A stretch of 64,000 bases of DNA from Acidovorax sp. FHTAMBA (GTDB lineage: Bacteria > Pseudomonadota > Gammaproteobacteria > Burkholderiales > Burkholderiaceae_C). Below, one piece after another: positions 17,945 through 26,647 of the stretch. A program made the translations under genes and the position numbers. The DNA lies in the NCBI RefSeq assembly GCF_038958875.1, contig NZ_CP152407.1:1309501-1373500 (forward strand), given 5' to 3'. The number at the start of each line of letters is the position of its first letter. Within the stretch, counting starts at the first letter, position 1. The notes beneath the pieces were generated by a model, which saw only the letters and a list, made by a program, of their open reading frames with translations, was not told where the DNA came from and searched no databases.

Positions 17945-18283
17945 ATGCCTATTTACGCCTACAAATGCGGCTCCTGCGGCCATGCCAAGGATGTGCTGCA
18001 AAAAATCTCTGATGCTCCCCTGACGGTGTGCCCCGCCTGCGGCGCGGAGGCATTTTCCAAGCAGGTCACTGCGGCCGGCTTCCAGCTCAAGGGCTCCGGC
18101 TGGTACGTCACAGACTTTCGGGGGGGCAGCGGCGGCAGTTCCGCCCCCGCAGCGGAAAACAAGTCCGAGACGAAGAGCGATACGGCAAGCGCTGGAGATG
18201 CTCCTAAAAAAGAAGCTGCAAGCGCAGCTGGCACAAGCGTTGGCGGCAGTTCGGCAGCTTCTTCTACCCCTTCGGCGAACTGA
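17945..18283 (+). CDS. FmdB family zinc-ribbon protein
   Basis: A 112-residue protein. The N-terminal 45 residues form an FmdB-type zinc ribbon, with CGSCGHAKD near residue 9 and CPACGAE near 32 giving four cysteine ligands. The LKGSGWYVTDFRGG segment at about 50-63 is the conserved family extension. The remaining tail is low-complexity Ser/Ala/Lys. The function is unknown; members are often called regulatory. It is nine bases ahead of the DUF502 gene, an order seen widely in betaproteobacteria before aspS. Confidence 0.88.
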   Translation: MPIYAYKCGSCGHAKDVLQKISDAPLTVCPACGAEAFSKQVTAAGFQLKGSGWYVTDFRGGSGGSSAPAAENKSETKSDTASAGDAPKKEAASAAGTSVGGSSAASSTPSAN

Positions 18284-18292
18284 GTCCCCTGC

Positions 18293-18916
18293 ATGGCTGC
18301 CTTGCGCAAATGGCTCTTGACAGGCCTTCTGGTCATCGTGCCCGGTGTCATCACGGCCTGGGTGCTCCACTGGATTGTGAGCACCCTGGATCAGACCCTG
18401 CAAATCCTGCCCGTTGCATGGCATCCTGACCGGCTGATCGGTTTTCACGTTCCCGGCTTTGGCGTGGTGCTCACGCTGCTGATCCTCCTCGTGGTCGGGG
18501 CCATTGCCAGCAACTTTGCAGGCCGCAAGCTGGTGCAGTGGGGGGATGCGGTGGTGCACCGCATTCCCGTGGTGCGCTCGATCTATTCCAGTGTCAAGCA
18601 GGTGTCGGACACACTGTTTTCGGAGAGCGGCAACGCCTTTCGCAAGGCGGTTCTGATCCAGTGGCCACGCGAGGGTGTCTGGACCCTGGCCTTTGTCACC
18701 GGCGCGCCCAACGGCGAAGTGGCGGCCTACCTGCGTGACGAATTCGTGAGTGTGTATGTGCCCACCACGCCCAACCCCACGGGCGGGTATTTCGTGATGC
18801 TGCGCAAGAGCGACTGCGTCGAGCTCGACATGAGCGTGGACGCTGCCCTCAAATACATTGTTTCGATGGGTGTCGTCGCTCCGGCTGACCCGACGCTCGT
18901 TTCCCACAGTAAGTAA
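18293..18916 (+). CDS. DUF502 family inner-membrane protein
   Basis: A 207-residue protein with two transmembrane segments (about residues 8-30 and 55-78), followed by a conserved soluble domain with RIPVVRSIYSSVKQVSDTLF near residue 90 and FVSVYVPTTPNPTGGYF near 150. These are hallmarks of the DUF502 family, whose function is not established. Close spacing to fmdB (9 bases) and aspS (40 bases) suggests one transcript. Confidence 0.88.
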   Translation: MAALRKWLLTGLLVIVPGVITAWVLHWIVSTLDQTLQILPVAWHPDRLIGFHVPGFGVVLTLLILLVVGAIASNFAGRKLVQWGDAVVHRIPVVRSIYSSVKQVSDTLFSESGNAFRKAVLIQWPREGVWTLAFVTGAPNGEVAAYLRDEFVSVYVPTTPNPTGGYFVMLRKSDCVELDMSVDAALKYIVSMGVVAPADPTLVSHSK

Positions 18917-18956
18917 ATCCCTTTAACGCGCCCCTTGGGCGCCGGAAGTTTCTGCC

Positions 18957-20771
18957 ATGGCCATGCGTTCCCACTATTGCGGTCTTGTGACCGAAGCCCT
19001 GATGGGCCAAACCGTTTCCCTGTGCGGCTGGGTCAATCGCCGCCGCGACCATGGTGGTGTGATCTTCATCGACCTGCGCGACCGCGAGGGCCATGTGCAG
19101 GTGGTGTGCGACCCTGATCGCGCCGAGATGTTCAAGACGGCCGAAGACGTGCGCAACGAATTCTGCGTGCAGGTGGTGGGCCTGGTGCGCCCGCGCCCGG
19201 CTGGCACCACCAACGACAAGCTCAAGAGCGGCCAGATCGAAGTGCTGTGCCACGAGCTCAAGGTGCTCAACCCCTCGGTCACGCCTCCGTTCCAGATGGA
19301 TGACGAGAACCTGTCCGAGACCACCCGCCTCACGCACCGGGTGATGGACCTGCGCCGCCCGCACATGCAGCGCAACATGATGCTGCGCTACAAGACCGCC
19401 ATCCAGGTGCGCAACTTCCTGGACGCGGAAGGCTTCATCGACATTGAAACGCCCATGCTGGGCAAGAGCACGCCCGAGGGCGCGCGCGACTACCTCGTGC
19501 CGAGCCGCGTCCATGACGGCCAGTTCTTCGCGCTGCCCCAGTCGCCCCAGCTCTACAAGCAGATGCTGATGGTGGCCGGCTACGACCGCTACTACCAGAT
19601 CACCAAGTGCTTCCGTGATGAAGACCTGCGCGCCGACCGCCAGCCCGAATTCACCCAGATCGACTGCGAGACCTCGTTCCTGAACGAGGAAGAAATCCGC
19701 GCCATCTTCCAGCGCATGATCACCGAGGTGTTCAAGACGCAGCTGGATGTGGACTTGGGCGAATTCCCCATCATGACCTACCAGGAGGCGGCGCACCGCT
19801 TCGGCTCCGACAAGCCCGATCTGCGCGTGAAGCTTGAATTCACCGAGCTGACCGAGGTGATGAAGGACGTGGAGTTCAAGGTGTTTTCCGGCGCTGCCAA
19901 CATGAAGGGCGGCCGCGTGGTGGCCCTGCGCGTGCCCGGTGGCTCGGCCGAGAGCGGCGGCATCAGCCGCGGCGAGATCGACGCCTACACCGAGTTCGTG
20001 AAGATCTACGGCGCCAAGGGCCTGGCCTACATCCGCGTCAACGACCTGTCCAAGGGCCGCGATGGCCTGCAGTCTCCCATCGTCAAGAACATCCACGACG
20101 CAGCGCTGGCCGAGGTGCTCAAGCGCTCGGGCGCGCAGAATGGCGATTTGATCTTCTTCGGAGCCGACAAGGAAAAGATCGTCAACGACGCCATCGGCGC
20201 GCTGCGCCTGAAGATCGGTCACAGCGAGTTCGGCAAGAAAAACGGCCTGTTCGAGAACCGCTGGGCCCCGCTGTGGGTGGTGGACTTCCCCATGTTCGAG
20301 CACGACGAGGAAGAAGACCGCTGGACGGCTGTGCACCACCCCTTCACCAGCCCCAAGGACGGCCACGAAGAGTTCATGGCCACCGATCCCGGCAAGTGCA
20401 TTGCCAAGGCCTACGACATGGTGCTCAACGGCTGGGAGCTGGGTGGTGGCTCGGTGCGTATCCACCGCGCCGATGTGCAAAAAAAGGTGTTTGATGCGCT
20501 CAAGATCACGCCTGAAGACGCACAGGCCAAGTTCGGCTACCTGCTCGATGCCCTGCAGTACGGCGCGCCCCCGCACGGTGGCCTGGCGTTCGGCCTGGAC
20601 CGCCTCATCACGTTGATGACCGGTGCGGAGTCGATCCGCGACGTGATTGCCTTCCCCAAGACCCAGCGTGCGCAGGACCTGCTCACGCAGGCGCCTTCGC
20701 CCGTGGACGAAAAGCAGTTGCGCGAGCTGCACATCCGCCTGCGCAACATCGACGCGGTCAAGGCGGTCTGA
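18957..20771 (+). CDS. aspS: Aspartyl-tRNA synthetase AspS
   Basis: This class II synthetase charges tRNA-Asp. At 604 residues it has the bacterial architecture: N-terminal OB anticodon-binding domain (CGWVNRRRDHGG near residue 22), catalytic domain with motif 2 FRDEDLRADRQPEFTQ near 218, an inserted GAD domain at about 290-420, and motif 3 GLAFGLDRL near 540. The start MAMRSHYCG fits E. coli MRTEYCG; the inner ATG at 18963 is an alternative. Many betaproteobacterial enzymes of this type are non-discriminating (Asp and Asn), which cannot be decided here. Confidence 0.97.
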   Translation: MAMRSHYCGLVTEALMGQTVSLCGWVNRRRDHGGVIFIDLRDREGHVQVVCDPDRAEMFKTAEDVRNEFCVQVVGLVRPRPAGTTNDKLKSGQIEVLCHELKVLNPSVTPPFQMDDENLSETTRLTHRVMDLRRPHMQRNMMLRYKTAIQVRNFLDAEGFIDIETPMLGKSTPEGARDYLVPSRVHDGQFFALPQSPQLYKQMLMVAGYDRYYQITKCFRDEDLRADRQPEFTQIDCETSFLNEEEIRAIFQRMITEVFKTQLDVDLGEFPIMTYQEAAHRFGSDKPDLRVKLEFTELTEVMKDVEFKVFSGAANMKGGRVVALRVPGGSAESGGISRGEIDAYTEFVKIYGAKGLAYIRVNDLSKGRDGLQSPIVKNIHDAALAEVLKRSGAQNGDLIFFGADKEKIVNDAIGALRLKIGHSEFGKKNGLFENRWAPLWVVDFPMFEHDEEEDRWTAVHHPFTSPKDGHEEFMATDPGKCIAKAYDMVLNGWELGGGSVRIHRADVQKKVFDALKITPEDAQAKFGYLLDALQYGAPPHGGLAFGLDRLITLMTGAESIRDVIAFPKTQRAQDLLTQAPSPVDEKQLRELHIRLRNIDAVKAV

Positions 20772-20822
20772 TCCGGCGCCCTGGCCGGAACCATCGGATG
20801 CACCGTGGTGGCATCGCACCGA

Positions 20823-20858
20823 AAGCGGCAAGGGCCTCAGGCCCCTGCCGCTTTTTTC
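20823..20858 (+). terminator. Intrinsic terminator after aspS
   Basis: AAGCGGCAAGGGCC pairs with GGCCCCTGCCGCTT with one mismatch and is followed by six T residues. It lies 50 bases after the aspS stop codon. Confidence 0.85.
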
Positions 20859-20885
20859 TTCGCCGGTACTGAAAGGAAACCCTTC

Positions 20886-21716
20886 ATGCGCTTCATGAAC
20901 CTCCAGGTCTTTTGCGTGGGCGCGGTGCTGCTGGCCCTCGCGGCCTGTGGCGAAAAGAAGACCGAGCTCGGCCAGGGCGGCTCCGTGGTCACCGGCTCGG
21001 CGGGCCCGCAAGGAGCGCACAACGCCGCCAAAGAGCTGCTGCGTTGCGATGCACCCGTGGCCACGGTGGCGCTGGCTGAAAACCCGCACGGCTACACCTA
21101 CGGTGCGGCCTACCAGCTTCCGCCGTCGCCTGTGCCCCTGGTGAAGCTGCTGGCCCAGCAAAGCGGGTGTTTCCGCGTGGTGGACCGTGGCGCGGGCCTG
21201 CGCGCCACCGTACGCGAGCAGGAGCTCAAGGAATCGGGGGTGCTGCGCCAGCAGAACTCCACGGTGGCCAAGGGCCGGGGCTATGAGGCGCAGTACACGC
21301 TCACACCCAGCCTCACCTTCAGCGAGCAGGACGCCGGGCGCGGGCTGGGGGGCGTGATCGCCATGCTTCCGGTGCTGCGCGACATCGCGGGGCTGGCCGG
21401 CATCGTGGAGCAGGTCAGGTTCAAGGAGGCGCAGACGGCCCTTTTGTTGTCAGACAACGAAACCACGGAGCAGGTTGCGGCCGCCACCGGCGCCGCACGC
21501 ACCACCGACCTGGGTGTGGGCGGGCTGGTACTGGGCAGGCTCGGAGGCGCCGCCGGCGCGGGCTGGAGCAATACCAACGAAGGCAAGGTCATTGCCGCAG
21601 CGTTCCTGGATGCGCACAACCAGCTGGTGGTTCAGGCCCGGGCATTGCAGGCCAAGGAGCTGCCCCCGCCGGTGCCCACGGCAGGCCCGGCCGCCGCACG
21701 CACCCGGGGCGGGTAG
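20886..21716 (+). CDS. Putative CsgG-like lipoprotein
   Basis: A 276-residue predicted lipoprotein. The signal peptide (MRFMNLQVFCVGAVLLALAAC) ends in a lipobox with the acylated cysteine at residue 21. The central part (LVKLLAQQSGCFRVVDRGAGL, about residues 80-100) resembles curli-assembly CsgG-type proteins, which act on other macromolecules at the outer membrane, but the match is by eye. A Gly-rich hydrophobic stretch near 205-225 could insert in a membrane. It is not near any curli genes; nudB follows six bases later. Confidence 0.6.
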   Translation: MRFMNLQVFCVGAVLLALAACGEKKTELGQGGSVVTGSAGPQGAHNAAKELLRCDAPVATVALAENPHGYTYGAAYQLPPSPVPLVKLLAQQSGCFRVVDRGAGLRATVREQELKESGVLRQQNSTVAKGRGYEAQYTLTPSLTFSEQDAGRGLGGVIAMLPVLRDIAGLAGIVEQVRFKEAQTALLLSDNETTEQVAAATGAARTTDLGVGGLVLGRLGGAAGAGWSNTNEGKVIAAAFLDAHNQLVVQARALQAKELPPPVPTAGPAAARTRGG

Positions 21717-21722
21717 CCCGCC

Positions 21723-22199
21723 ATGGAGCCTGCGCAGCCGCCGCGGCCCTGGAAAATTCCGGAGTCGGTGCTGGTGGTCATCCACACCCCCGATCTTGAG
21801 GTGCTGCTGGTACGGCGCACCGGCGGCGACGGGCACTGGCAGTCCGTCACCGGGAGCAAGGACCACCCGCAGGAGCCGTTTGAAGACACGGCGCGGCGCG
21901 AGGTGGCAGAAGAAACCGGCATCGACACCCGTGCGTCCGGCTGCGCGCTGACCGACTGGGCGCTGGAGAACATCTACGACATCTGGCCGCAGTGGTTGCA
22001 CCGCTACGCCCCGGGCGTGGTGCGCAACCGCGAGCGGGTGTTCGGGCTGTGCGTGCCCCGGGGCACGCCCGTGGTGCTCAACCCGCGCGAGCACGATGCC
22101 TGGCAGTGGCTGCCCTGGCAGGCTGCGGCGGACACCTGTTTTTCGGCGTCCAACGCCGAAGCCTGCCTTCTGCTCCCCCGATTTGCGCGGGGCGACTGA
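21723..22199 (+). CDS. nudB: Dihydroneopterin triphosphate diphosphatase NudB (Nudix)
   Basis: A 158-residue Nudix hydrolase expected to remove pyrophosphate from dihydroneopterin triphosphate in folate synthesis. The Nudix box is GSKDHPQEPFEDTARREV followed by AEETGI (about residues 42-65). The N-terminal KIPESVLVVIHTPDLEVLLV matches NudB. Placement just upstream of aspS in other proteobacteria, and the presence of folE 2 kb away here, support the call. Confidence 0.88.
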   Translation: MEPAQPPRPWKIPESVLVVIHTPDLEVLLVRRTGGDGHWQSVTGSKDHPQEPFEDTARREVAEETGIDTRASGCALTDWALENIYDIWPQWLHRYAPGVVRNRERVFGLCVPRGTPVVLNPREHDAWQWLPWQAAADTCFSASNAEACLLLPRFARGD

Positions 22200-22249
22200 G
22201 CGGCGAGACTGCGCGGCATGCCGCCGGGCGCTTGCGACACAATCGGGTC

Positions 22250-22987
22250 ATGGAACATGACGATATTCTGCGGGTGGCGACCTACAACATCCACAAGGGC
22301 GTGCAGGGCATCGGGCCGGTGCGGCGGCTGGAGATCCACAACCTGGGTCTTGCGGTAGAGCAGCTCGACGCCGACATCGTCTGCCTGCAGGAGGTGCGCA
22401 AGCTGCACCGCCGCGAGCAGGCCTACTTCCAGCGTTGGCCCGAGTTGCCCCAAGCCGAGTTCCTGGCGCCCGAGGGCTACGAGGCCGTGTACCGCACCAA
22501 CGCCATCACCAAGCACGGCGAACATGGCAACGCGCTGCTTTCGCGCTGGCCCGTGATCGGCCACCAGCACGAAGACATTTCGGACCACCGCTTCGAGCAG
22601 CGTGGCCTGCTGCATGTGGAGGTGGACGCGCACGGCCGCCGCGTGCATGTGATCGTGGTGCACCTGGGGCTGATCCCCGGCAGCCGCATCCGGCAGATCG
22701 AACGCCTGCAGCGCTTCATCGAGCGCGAGGTGCCGCCGGGCACGCCCCTGGTGGTGGCCGGCGACTTCAACGACTGGGGCCTGCAGATCAAGCGCATGCT
22801 GGCAGGCTTTGCGCTGTACGAATTTGATGCACCCCGGGCCTTCACCTACCCCGCGCGGCTGCCGCTGGCCCAGCTGGACCATGTGTATGTGCGGGGCCTC
22901 ACGCCCCTGTCGCTGCACGTCCCGCGAGGCCGCATCTGGTGGCGCATGTCCGACCATCTGCCCCTGATTGCTGAATTCCGGCTGTGA
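22250..22987 (+). CDS. Endonuclease/exonuclease/phosphatase (EEP) family protein
   Basis: A 245-residue EEP-fold hydrolase with the metal-binding core RVATYNIHKG near residue 8, CLQEVRKLHR near 45, VVHLGLIPGSR near 140, AGDFNDWG near 170 and MSDHLPLIAEF at the C-terminus. These give the usual Asn, Glu, Asp and His catalytic residues. No signal peptide is seen. The partner gene just downstream is a cardiolipin synthase-like phospholipase D, an association common in betaproteobacteria; a lipid or nucleic acid phosphodiester substrate is possible. Confidence 0.87.
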   Translation: MEHDDILRVATYNIHKGVQGIGPVRRLEIHNLGLAVEQLDADIVCLQEVRKLHRREQAYFQRWPELPQAEFLAPEGYEAVYRTNAITKHGEHGNALLSRWPVIGHQHEDISDHRFEQRGLLHVEVDAHGRRVHVIVVHLGLIPGSRIRQIERLQRFIEREVPPGTPLVVAGDFNDWGLQIKRMLAGFALYEFDAPRAFTYPARLPLAQLDHVYVRGLTPLSLHVPRGRIWWRMSDHLPLIAEFRL

Positions 22988-22991
22988 CCCT

Positions 22992-24227
22992 GTGAAGAAA
23001 AAGCCCGACCTGTTTCGCGGATTCGAGTTTGCAGACGACCACCAGGTGCGTCTGTTGCAAGGGGCCGAGGAGCTGTTCCCCGCCTTGATCGAGGCCATGG
23101 ATGCGGCGCTGTCGGACATCCAGTTTGAAACCTACATTTTCGACTTCACGGGCGCAGGCGCAGCGGTGGCCGAGGCGTTGATGCGCGCTGCCGGGCGCGG
23201 CGTGCGCACCCAGCTGGTGGTGGACGGGGTGGGCACCGGCAACTTGCCCGTTGCCTGGGCGCAGCGCCTGCAGGCGGCTGGGGTGCAATACCGCGTGTAC
23301 TCCCCGCTCGGCCCTCTGGGTTTGCTGCTGCCCCACCGGTGGCGCAGGCTGCATCGCAAGCTGTGTGTGGTGGACGGCCACGTGCTTTTTTGCGGCGGCA
23401 TCAATGTTCTGGACGATTTTCACGATCCCAACCACGGCCCGCTCGATGCACCGCGTTTTGACTTTGCCGTGCAGGCCACGGGTAGCCTGGTGGCGTCTGC
23501 CAGCGAGACCATGGACCAGCTGTGGTGGCGCATGCAGGCGGTGCGCGATGCGCGCCAGCGCCGCCTGCCCGAAGCCTTGCAGGCCCTGCGCGCGGCCAGC
23601 GCCGCCAAGCATGCGGTGCGGGCCGCCGAGGCGGGGCCGCCCATGCGGGCCGCGCTGGTGCTGCGCGACAACGTGCGCAACCGCAGCCGCATCGAGAAGG
23701 CCTACCGCAAGGCCATCGGCGCGGCGCGGCATGAGGTCATCATTGCCAACGCGTATTTCATGCCCGGCGGCAAACTGCGCCGCGCGCTGGTGATGGCCGC
23801 GCGCCGGGGCGTGCGCGTGCGCCTGTTGCTGCAGGGGCGGTATGAATATTTCATGCAGTACCACGCGGCGCGGCCGGTGTATGGCGCGCTGCTGGAGGCC
23901 GGTGTGGAGATCCATGAATACGCGCCCAGCTTTCTGCATGCCAAGGTGGCCGTCATCGACGCGCTGGGCGACAAACCCTGGGCCACGGTGGGCTCGTCCA
24001 ACCTCGACCCCCTGAGCCTGCTGCTGGCACGCGAGGCCAATGTGGTGGTGGAAGACGCCGCCTTTGCCACCGACCTGCGCCAGCGACTGGTGCACGCCAT
24101 GCAGCATGCGGGGCGCCGCATGGACCCGGCGCGCTATGCAGGCCGCCCCCTGCGCCAGCGGGCGCTCGACCGCGTGGCGTTTGGCCTGATGCGGCTGGCC
24201 CTGTGGATCACCGGCAACCGGTATTGA
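22992..24227 (+). CDS. clsB: Cardiolipin synthase-like phospholipase D family protein
   Basis: A two-HKD phospholipase D protein of about 411 residues, closest to ClsB, which makes cardiolipin from phosphatidylglycerol. The first HKD reads HRKLCVVDGHVLFCGGINV near residue 120 and the second HAKVAVIDALGDKPWATVG near 315. The start is uncertain: a GTG at 22992 leaves a 4-base gap after the EEP gene, whereas an ATG at 22968 would overlap it by 20 bases. There is no N-terminal membrane helix, which favours ClsB over ClsA. Confidence 0.85.
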   Translation: MKKKPDLFRGFEFADDHQVRLLQGAEELFPALIEAMDAALSDIQFETYIFDFTGAGAAVAEALMRAAGRGVRTQLVVDGVGTGNLPVAWAQRLQAAGVQYRVYSPLGPLGLLLPHRWRRLHRKLCVVDGHVLFCGGINVLDDFHDPNHGPLDAPRFDFAVQATGSLVASASETMDQLWWRMQAVRDARQRRLPEALQALRAASAAKHAVRAAEAGPPMRAALVLRDNVRNRSRIEKAYRKAIGAARHEVIIANAYFMPGGKLRRALVMAARRGVRVRLLLQGRYEYFMQYHAARPVYGALLEAGVEIHEYAPSFLHAKVAVIDALGDKPWATVGSSNLDPLSLLLAREANVVVEDAAFATDLRQRLVHAMQHAGRRMDPARYAGRPLRQRALDRVAFGLMRLALWITGNRY

Positions 24228-24263
24228 GCCCAGGCGTGTGTGCGTGCTAGCGTGCGTTGAATT

Positions 24264-24328
24264 GTTTGCTATATAAAATATAGCTACTTGCGCTTGTCCA
24301 GCAAGCGCTAGGGGCCTAAAACCCTTTA
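24264..24328 (+). repeat. Family A hairpin repeat, copy 6
   Basis: Forward copy after clsB. The stem GCGCTTG-TCCAG-CAAGCGC is preceded by AAAATATAGCTACTT and followed by GGGGCC. Confidence 0.85.
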
Positions 24329-24365
24329 AATCTGCAGCTCCACGTTCGCTGGTAGGATGCCGCTC

Positions 24366-25094
24366 ATGTCCAGTCAACCCGCCGCCGCTATGACGACCAC
24401 CCTGCCGGATGAAGAAGGCACCCCCGTATCCGTGAAGATCCGCGAGCGGATCAACGCGTCGCGCAAACGCTTTCATGCCAACGACAACATCGCCGAGTTC
24501 ATCGAGCCCGGCGAGCTGGAGAAGCTGCTGGACGAAGTCGAGGTCAAGATGCAGGGCGTGCTGGACAGCCTGGTGATCGACACGGCCGGAGACCACAACA
24601 CCAACAACACCGCGCGCCGCGTGGCCAAGATGTACCTCAACGAGGTGTTCAAGGGCCGCTACGTCACGCAGCCCCCGATCACCGAGTTCCCGAACGCCGA
24701 GCACCTCAACGAGCTGATGATCGTGGGCCCGCTCACCGTGCGCAGTGCCTGCAGCCACCACTTCTGCCCCGTGATCGGCAAGATTTGGATCGGCGTGATG
24801 CCCAACGAGCACACCAACGTGATCGGCCTGAGCAAATACGCGCGCCTGGTGGACTGGATCATGGGCCGCCCCCAGATCCAAGAAGAAGCCGTGGTGCAGC
24901 TGGCCGACCTCATCATGGAAAAGACCCAGCCCGACGGCCTGGCCATCGTGATGGAGGCCAGCCACTTTTGCATGTCCTGGCGCGGTGTGCGCGACATGGA
25001 CAGCAAGATGATCAATTCGGTGATGCGTGGCGTGTTCCTCAAGGACAGCGCCCTGCGCCGTGAGTTTTTGTCCCTCATCCCTGGAAAGAACTGA
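24366..25094 (+). CDS. folE: GTP cyclohydrolase I FolE
   Basis: The enzyme converts GTP to dihydroneopterin triphosphate, the first step of folate synthesis. The zinc site and active region read RSACSHHFCPVIGKIWIGV near residue 125, and the conserved SKYARLVDWIMGRPQIQE near 155; the second zinc cysteine is in ASHFCMSWRGVRD near 200. The start MSSQPAAAM (24366) gives 242 residues; ATGs at 24357 and 24390 are alternatives. The catalytic core is complete. It is followed after two bases by a BLUF photoreceptor gene. Confidence 0.95.
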   Translation: MSSQPAAAMTTTLPDEEGTPVSVKIRERINASRKRFHANDNIAEFIEPGELEKLLDEVEVKMQGVLDSLVIDTAGDHNTNNTARRVAKMYLNEVFKGRYVTQPPITEFPNAEHLNELMIVGPLTVRSACSHHFCPVIGKIWIGVMPNEHTNVIGLSKYARLVDWIMGRPQIQEEAVVQLADLIMEKTQPDGLAIVMEASHFCMSWRGVRDMDSKMINSVMRGVFLKDSALRREFLSLIPGKN

Positions 25095-25096
25095 CC

Positions 25097-25519
25097 ATGT
25101 TGGTACGTCTGCTTTACGCCAGCCGCGCGGTCGACACCTCGCCCGCCGCCATCGAAGCCATCCTCACCCAGTCCCGACAGCACAACCCCGGCAGCGGCAT
25201 CACCGGCGTGCTGTGCTACGGCGGGGGCGTGTTCCTGCAGGCCATCGAGGGCGGGCGCTCTGCGGTCAATGAGCTGTACGGCCACATCCAGCGCGACCCG
25301 CGCCACAAGAATGTGGAGCTGCTGCACTACGAAGAAATCGCCGAGCGCCGCTTTGGCGGCTGGACGATGGGGCAGGTCAACCTCTCCAAGATCAACCACT
25401 CCATCCTGCTGAAATACTCGGAGAAGCCCGAGCTGGACCCGTATTCGGTGTCGGGCAAGGTGTCGTTTGCGCTGCTTGAAGAGCTGATGGCCACCGCCTC
25501 CATCATCGGAAGAGCTTAG
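25097..25519 (+). CDS. BLUF-domain blue-light sensor (FAD)
   Basis: A 140-residue single-domain BLUF protein that should bind FAD and sense blue light. The flavin-contact residues line up with those of AppA: Tyr7 (RLLYASRA), Asn30 (HNPGSGITG), Gln48 (VFLQAIEG), Trp89 and Met91 (GGWTMGQV). After the roughly 95-residue domain only a short C-terminal extension follows, so signalling must be to a partner protein. It begins two bases after folE, indicating co-translation from one mRNA. The output partner is unknown. Confidence 0.93.
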   Translation: MLVRLLYASRAVDTSPAAIEAILTQSRQHNPGSGITGVLCYGGGVFLQAIEGGRSAVNELYGHIQRDPRHKNVELLHYEEIAERRFGGWTMGQVNLSKINHSILLKYSEKPELDPYSVSGKVSFALLEELMATASIIGRA

Positions 25520-25524
25520 AGATC

Positions 25525-25655
25525 ACCCCCCTGAGGCGCTGCGCGCCTTCCCCCCGCTCTCGCACCGCTGCGCGTTGCGGGCAGGGGGACGCCACCGGTG
25601 CAGCGGGGCGGCCCTTGCACGGTGGCCGCTTGTCTGGGCCGTGCCAGTGGCGGGC
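25525..25655 (+). repeat. Family B GC-rich repeat, copy 2
   Basis: It runs from CCCCCTGAGGCGCTGCGCGC through GCGGGCAGGGGGACGCC and GCAGCGGGGCGGCCCTTGC to GCCGTGCCAGT. The same landmark order occurs at 36588-36713 in reverse. It follows the BLUF gene and holds no gene. Confidence 0.8.
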
Positions 25656-25705
25656 GTTGTGGGCGGTACGCAGCCCTTGAATCGATAAACTCTTTAGGCC
25701 ACATC

Positions 25706-25737
25706 AAGCCGCAGTCGCCATGGCGCTGCGGCTTTTT
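25706..25737 (+). terminator. Intrinsic terminator after folE-BLUF
   Basis: AAGCCGCAG pairs with CTGCGGCTT around a loop that is itself self-complementary, followed by a T run. It lies just before the GTG start of the next gene. Confidence 0.75.
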
Positions 25738-25765
25738 GCATTCAAGCCCTCTCTCTTTCTGACCC

Positions 25766-26647
25766 GTGACCTTCACCGCCTTCGCCCTCATCATCCTCGC
25801 CGGCCTCATTCACGCGTGCTGGAACATCGTGGCCAAGAAGGCCGGGGGGGACTCGCGGTTTGCGTTCTTCACCTCGGTGATCATGATGGTCGTCTGGGCG
25901 CCGCTGGGCTGGTATCTGGGGCGCGACGCGGTGCCGCTGTGGGGCGCGGTGGAGTGGGGCTTTGTGGCCGCGAGCGGGCTGCTGCATGTGGCGTACTTTG
26001 TCATCTTGCTTCGCGGCTACCGTGTGGCGGACCTCACCGTGGTCTACCCGCTGGCGCGGGGCTCGGGGCCGCTGCTGTCGTCGCTGGTGGCCATCACGCT
26101 GCTGGGCGAGCAGATATCGGCGCTGGGCGCTCTGGGCATTGCAGGCGTGGTCGGCGGGGTGTTCCTGATTGCCGGTGGGCCGGGGCTGCTGCGCGCGGCG
26201 CACGATCCGGCGGCGCGCCAGCGTGTGCACAAAGGCATTGCGTATGGCCTGCTCACCGGCGCTTTCATCGCCAGCTACACGGTGGTGGATGGCTATGCCG
26301 TCAAGTTTTTGCTGATGTCGCCCATCCTGGTGGACTACATGGGCAACTTTGTGCGCGTGGGCCTGCTGGCGCCCGTGGTGCTGCGCGACCTGCCCACCGC
26401 CCGCACGCTGTGGCTGGCGCAGTGGCGTTTTGCGCTGCTGGTGGCTGTGGTGAGCCCCGTGGCCTATGTGCTGGTGCTGTATGCCATGCAGCAGGCCCCC
26501 ATGTCGCACGTGGCCCCGGCACGCGAGGTGTCCATGCTGTTTGCTGCCCTCATCGGTGGTCACCTGCTGGGCGAGGGTGACCGCGTGGCGCGCATTGTTG
26601 GCGCGCTGTGCATCGCGGCGGGTGTGACGGCGCTGGCCTTGGGATGA
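25766..26647 (+). CDS. EamA/DMT superfamily transporter
   Basis: A 293-residue inner-membrane protein with about ten hydrophobic segments arranged as two EamA repeats (about residues 5-140 and 150-290). The first repeat has the typical GLIHACWNIVAKKAGGDSRF segment and the YPLARGSGPLLSSL end. It starts with GTG at 25766, the only start compatible with the N-terminal helix. The substrate is unknown; family members often export metabolites. It overlaps the following DUF429 gene by four bases. Confidence 0.85.
   Translation: MTFTAFALIILAGLIHACWNIVAKKAGGDSRFAFFTSVIMMVVWAPLGWYLGRDAVPLWGAVEWGFVAASGLLHVAYFVILLRGYRVADLTVVYPLARGSGPLLSSLVAITLLGEQISALGALGIAGVVGGVFLIAGGPGLLRAAHDPAARQRVHKGIAYGLLTGAFIASYTVVDGYAVKFLLMSPILVDYMGNFVRVGLLAPVVLRDLPTARTLWLAQWRFALLVAVVSPVAYVLVLYAMQQAPMSHVAPAREVSMLFAALIGGHLLGEGDRVARIVGALCIAAGVTALALG

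Noticed and set aside
18849..21161. A 770-codon open frame on the minus strand
   Set aside because: It is the shadow of aspS and its neighbours. The His/Leu/Val-rich translation has no motif, while the opposite strand encodes full AspRS motifs.
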